The notes beneath the pieces were generated by a model, which saw only the letters and a list, made by a program, of their open reading frames with translations, ran no database searches and was not told the DNA's origin. A stretch of 6,941 bases of DNA from positions 1 to 6,941 of the forward strand of contig QHXH01000031.1 in the NCBI GenBank assembly GCA_003222855.1. The letters are read 5' to 3'. Below are positions 5,822-6,941 of this stretch, in pieces (position 1 is the stretch's first letter; each line of letters starts with the position of its first letter). Origin of the DNA: Acidobacteriota bacterium. Lineage in GTDB: Bacteria; Acidobacteriota; Blastocatellia; Pyrinomonadales; Pyrinomonadaceae. Made by a program: the position numbers and the translations under genes.

Positions 5822-6732
5822 AAATCTTCCCACCCGAAGGGACGAAACTGCGCCTGCTGCGACTGACGCTGGACTAACTGTTTGATTTCGGCGCGCGCGG
5901 CTTCGACGTGCTCGGCTAATCTTTCGCGCTCAGCGCGCAGCGCTTCAAAGAGCTCGTGCAATTTGATCACCGGCGTCTGCAAGGTGATTGGATCAGTTGC
6001 CGCCTCGCCGCGAAGATCCAGGCACTTCGTGAATGAAGCGCTCTGTCTCAGCGACCAGCGGGCAACGTCATCGGCTTTCATGGGCGCGGCGATCACCAAT
6101 CCTGCTTCCGCTTCCTCCCAACCAGTTTCAGCATCGGCGTATTGAGCAAGTTCGATCTCCGGATACTCCTGCAGAAGATCCTTCGCGTGTTGCCAGTTGC
6201 GATAGAACACTCGCACTTTCGTTTTGCCGATCAGCCACGGAAGAATTTCGCGAGCCAGTTTTCCGGAACCGAGCACGGCCACGGCGGGCATTCCTTTTAC
6301 CTGGTGACGCACGAGACTGCCGTACGATTGACTGCCGATTCCCTGCAGATGACGCGAGCGCACGCGCTTGGCGTCGATCATCAAGTTCGTGGCGAGTTGT
6401 CGGAGAAAATTGCCCCATGATGTTTTGGCAAACTTCGCGTTGAGCAAAAATTCTTTGAACTGGCCCATCACGGCCGTCTCGCCCACGATCGGCGAATTCA
6501 AACCGCAAATCACTTCGAGCAAAAAGCGATACGCGTGTTGTCCGCGAAACGTTTCGACGATTGGCGGAATAACGTTGCCGGCTTCCAAGGTTTGAATCAA
6601 CTCGCGATTGTCATGTGAATTCAGGAAGAGGATGCGGCGCAGACAGGTTTGCCATTCGAGGCTGTTGAGCACCGCGGGCATCTTGTCCCGCGCCTCGCGC
6701 CGAAGGTTGACGATGACCAGTTGGTCAATCAC
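5812..6732 (-). CDS. hemA: Divergent, C-terminally short glutamyl-tRNA reductase-like protein
   Basis: A 306-residue homologue of GluTR, which reduces Glu-tRNA to glutamate-1-semialdehyde. Family marks: CGLNSPIVGETAVMGQFK (76-93, equivalent of GLDSxxxGExQILGQVK), AKRVRSR (121-127), a Rossmann motif VAVLGSGKLAREI (151-163) for NADPH, YRNWQHAKDL in place of the NRT..A..L segment, and the start of the long spine helix (255-290) ending in GWEDL. Oddities: LSTCNRTE becomes LNSHDNRE, so the catalytic Cys is absent (Asp41 or His40 there). The conserved His before the GLDS block is Phe70. The protein stops where the dimerisation domain (about 100 residues) should begin. The start is GTG at 6732; an in-frame TAG lies 9 bases upstream and the N-terminal strand already aligns with the family start. 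Position as first gene before hemC supports a heme role. Confidence 0.88.
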   Translation of the reverse strand: MIDQLVIVNLRREARDKMPAVLNSLEWQTCLRRILFLNSHDNRELIQTLEAGNVIPPIVETFRGQHAYRFLLEVICGLNSPIVGETAVMGQFKEFLLNAKFAKTSWGNFLRQLATNLMIDAKRVRSRHLQGIGSQSYGSLVRHQVKGMPAVAVLGSGKLAREILPWLIGKTKVRVFYRNWQHAKDLLQEYPEIELAQYADAETGWEEAEAGLVIAAPMKADDVARWSLRQSASFTKCLDLRGEAATDPITLQTPVIKLHELFEALRAERERLAEHVEAARAEIKQLVQRQSQQAQFRPFGWEDLCA

Positions 6733-6738
6733 GCGGTT

Positions 6739-6769
6739 ATTCTAGGAAATCCGCGATTTCGATTGTCAT
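6739..6769 (-). promoter_or_regulatory. Predicted hem operon promoter
   Basis: On the minus strand ATGACA (6769-6764, five of six to TTGACA) and TAGAAT (6744-6739, five of six to TATAAT) are separated by 19 bp. The -35 overlaps the proximal half-site of the TGACA direct repeat, the usual geometry for a PhoB/OmpR-class activator. The -10 ends six bases before the GTG start of hemA, so transcription would begin at or next to the start codon. Confidence 0.45.
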
Positions 6770-6779
6770 CGGTTTGTCA
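6764..6779 (-). promoter_or_regulatory. HemR-like operator, direct repeat TGACA-N6-TGACA
   Basis: On the minus strand two TGACA half-sites (6779-6775 and 6768-6764) are separated by AACCGA, an 11-bp period that puts them on one helix face, as OmpR/PhoB regulators require. The identity extends to TGACAA in both. From memory, this matches the published Leptospira HemR box in front of the hemA operon. Here it stands 32 bp upstream of hemA, the first gene of the operon that encodes the regulator, suggesting autoregulation. Confidence 0.6.
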
Positions 6780-6805
6780 TGAAAAAGGGGAAATTTGCGC
6801 AGGAA

Positions 6806-6821
6806 TGTGACGCGGATCACG
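6806..6821. promoter_or_regulatory. Possible CRP/FNR-family operator
   Basis: TGTGA-N6-TCACG is a nearly perfect dyad (core GTGA-N6-TCAC) matching nine of ten bases of the CRP-type consensus half-sites TGTGA/TCACA. It lies in the intergenic region about 75 bp upstream of hemA and about 33 bp upstream of a possible divergent start at 6854. No protein evidence links it to a regulator in this window. Confidence 0.3.
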
Positions 6822-6853
6822 CCAGCTCTAATCCCCTTGTCCGGTTTGGAGTC

Positions 6854-6941
6854 ATGCAAATTCCTTTACTCGACGGACATTCGGAACCGTGCTACAAGTC
6901 CGCACCTCGACTCGATAGCGAAAGGCAATTCGTCGCAGAGC
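6854..6941 (+). CDS. Possible start of a divergent gene (partial)
   Basis: An ATG preceded by GGAG (only two bases before it) opens 29 codons to the window edge, beginning MQIPLLDGHSEPCY. I do not recognise the peptide. Support is limited to the open frame, the purine-rich site and the divergent layout opposite a strong operon start. Non-coding sequence or a minus-strand gene end is equally possible. Confidence 0.25.
   Translation, partial: MQIPLLDGHSEPCYKSAPRLDSERQFVAE

Noticed and set aside
1..6941. CRISPR array, tRNA or rRNA genes
   Set aside because: No regularly spaced identical repeats, no tRNA cloverleaf and no rRNA-like sequence were seen; coding sequence covers nearly all of the window.

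Overview
The window holds most of a heme (tetrapyrrole) biosynthesis operon, read entirely on the minus strand. From right to left the order is: a glutamyl-tRNA reductase-like gene (hemA), a hemC gene with a C-terminal HemD-like extension, hemB, hemL, an OmpR-type sensor kinase and response regulator, and the first 13 codons of a further gene that is probably hemE. The genes are tightly packed. hemA/hemC overlap by 10 bp, hemC/hemB by 4 bp (ATGA) and kinase/regulator by 29 bp. Only hemB-hemL (104 bp) and hemL-kinase (94 bp) are separated, and both gaps are filled by palindromic repeats. No gene-free stretch exceeds 300 bases.

Together the enzymes run the C5 pathway from glutamyl-tRNA through glutamate-1-semialdehyde (HemA), 5-aminolevulinate (HemL), porphobilinogen (HemB) and hydroxymethylbilane (HemC), and presumably on to uroporphyrinogen III (HemD-like domain). 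A two-component system placed between hemL and the next gene resembles the heme locus of Leptospira, where HemK/HemR activates the hemA operon. In support, a direct repeat TGACA-N6-TGACA lies just upstream of hemA and its proximal half-site overlaps a plausible -35 element. As I remember it, this matches the published HemR box. The proposed -10 is so close to the GTG start that the mRNA may be leaderless.

The most unusual features are these. (1) The HemA-like protein keeps the GluTR fold signatures but lacks the catalytic Cys and a conserved active-site His, and it ends before the dimerisation domain. (2) Short non-coding palindromic repeats of four families sit throughout the operon. One is embedded in frame between the HemC and HemD-like domains, one forms the sensor kinase C-terminus, and one supplies the kinase's ribosome binding site and the hemL stop codon.

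Organism: a Gram-negative bacterium with about half G+C. The repeat types suggest an environmental lineage such as Acidobacteriota (possibly Blastocatellia), but this is recollection and not proof. The Leptospira-like gene order is not enough to assign Spirochaetota. The right end (6733-6941) is an intergenic regulatory region that may also serve a divergent gene starting at 6854.
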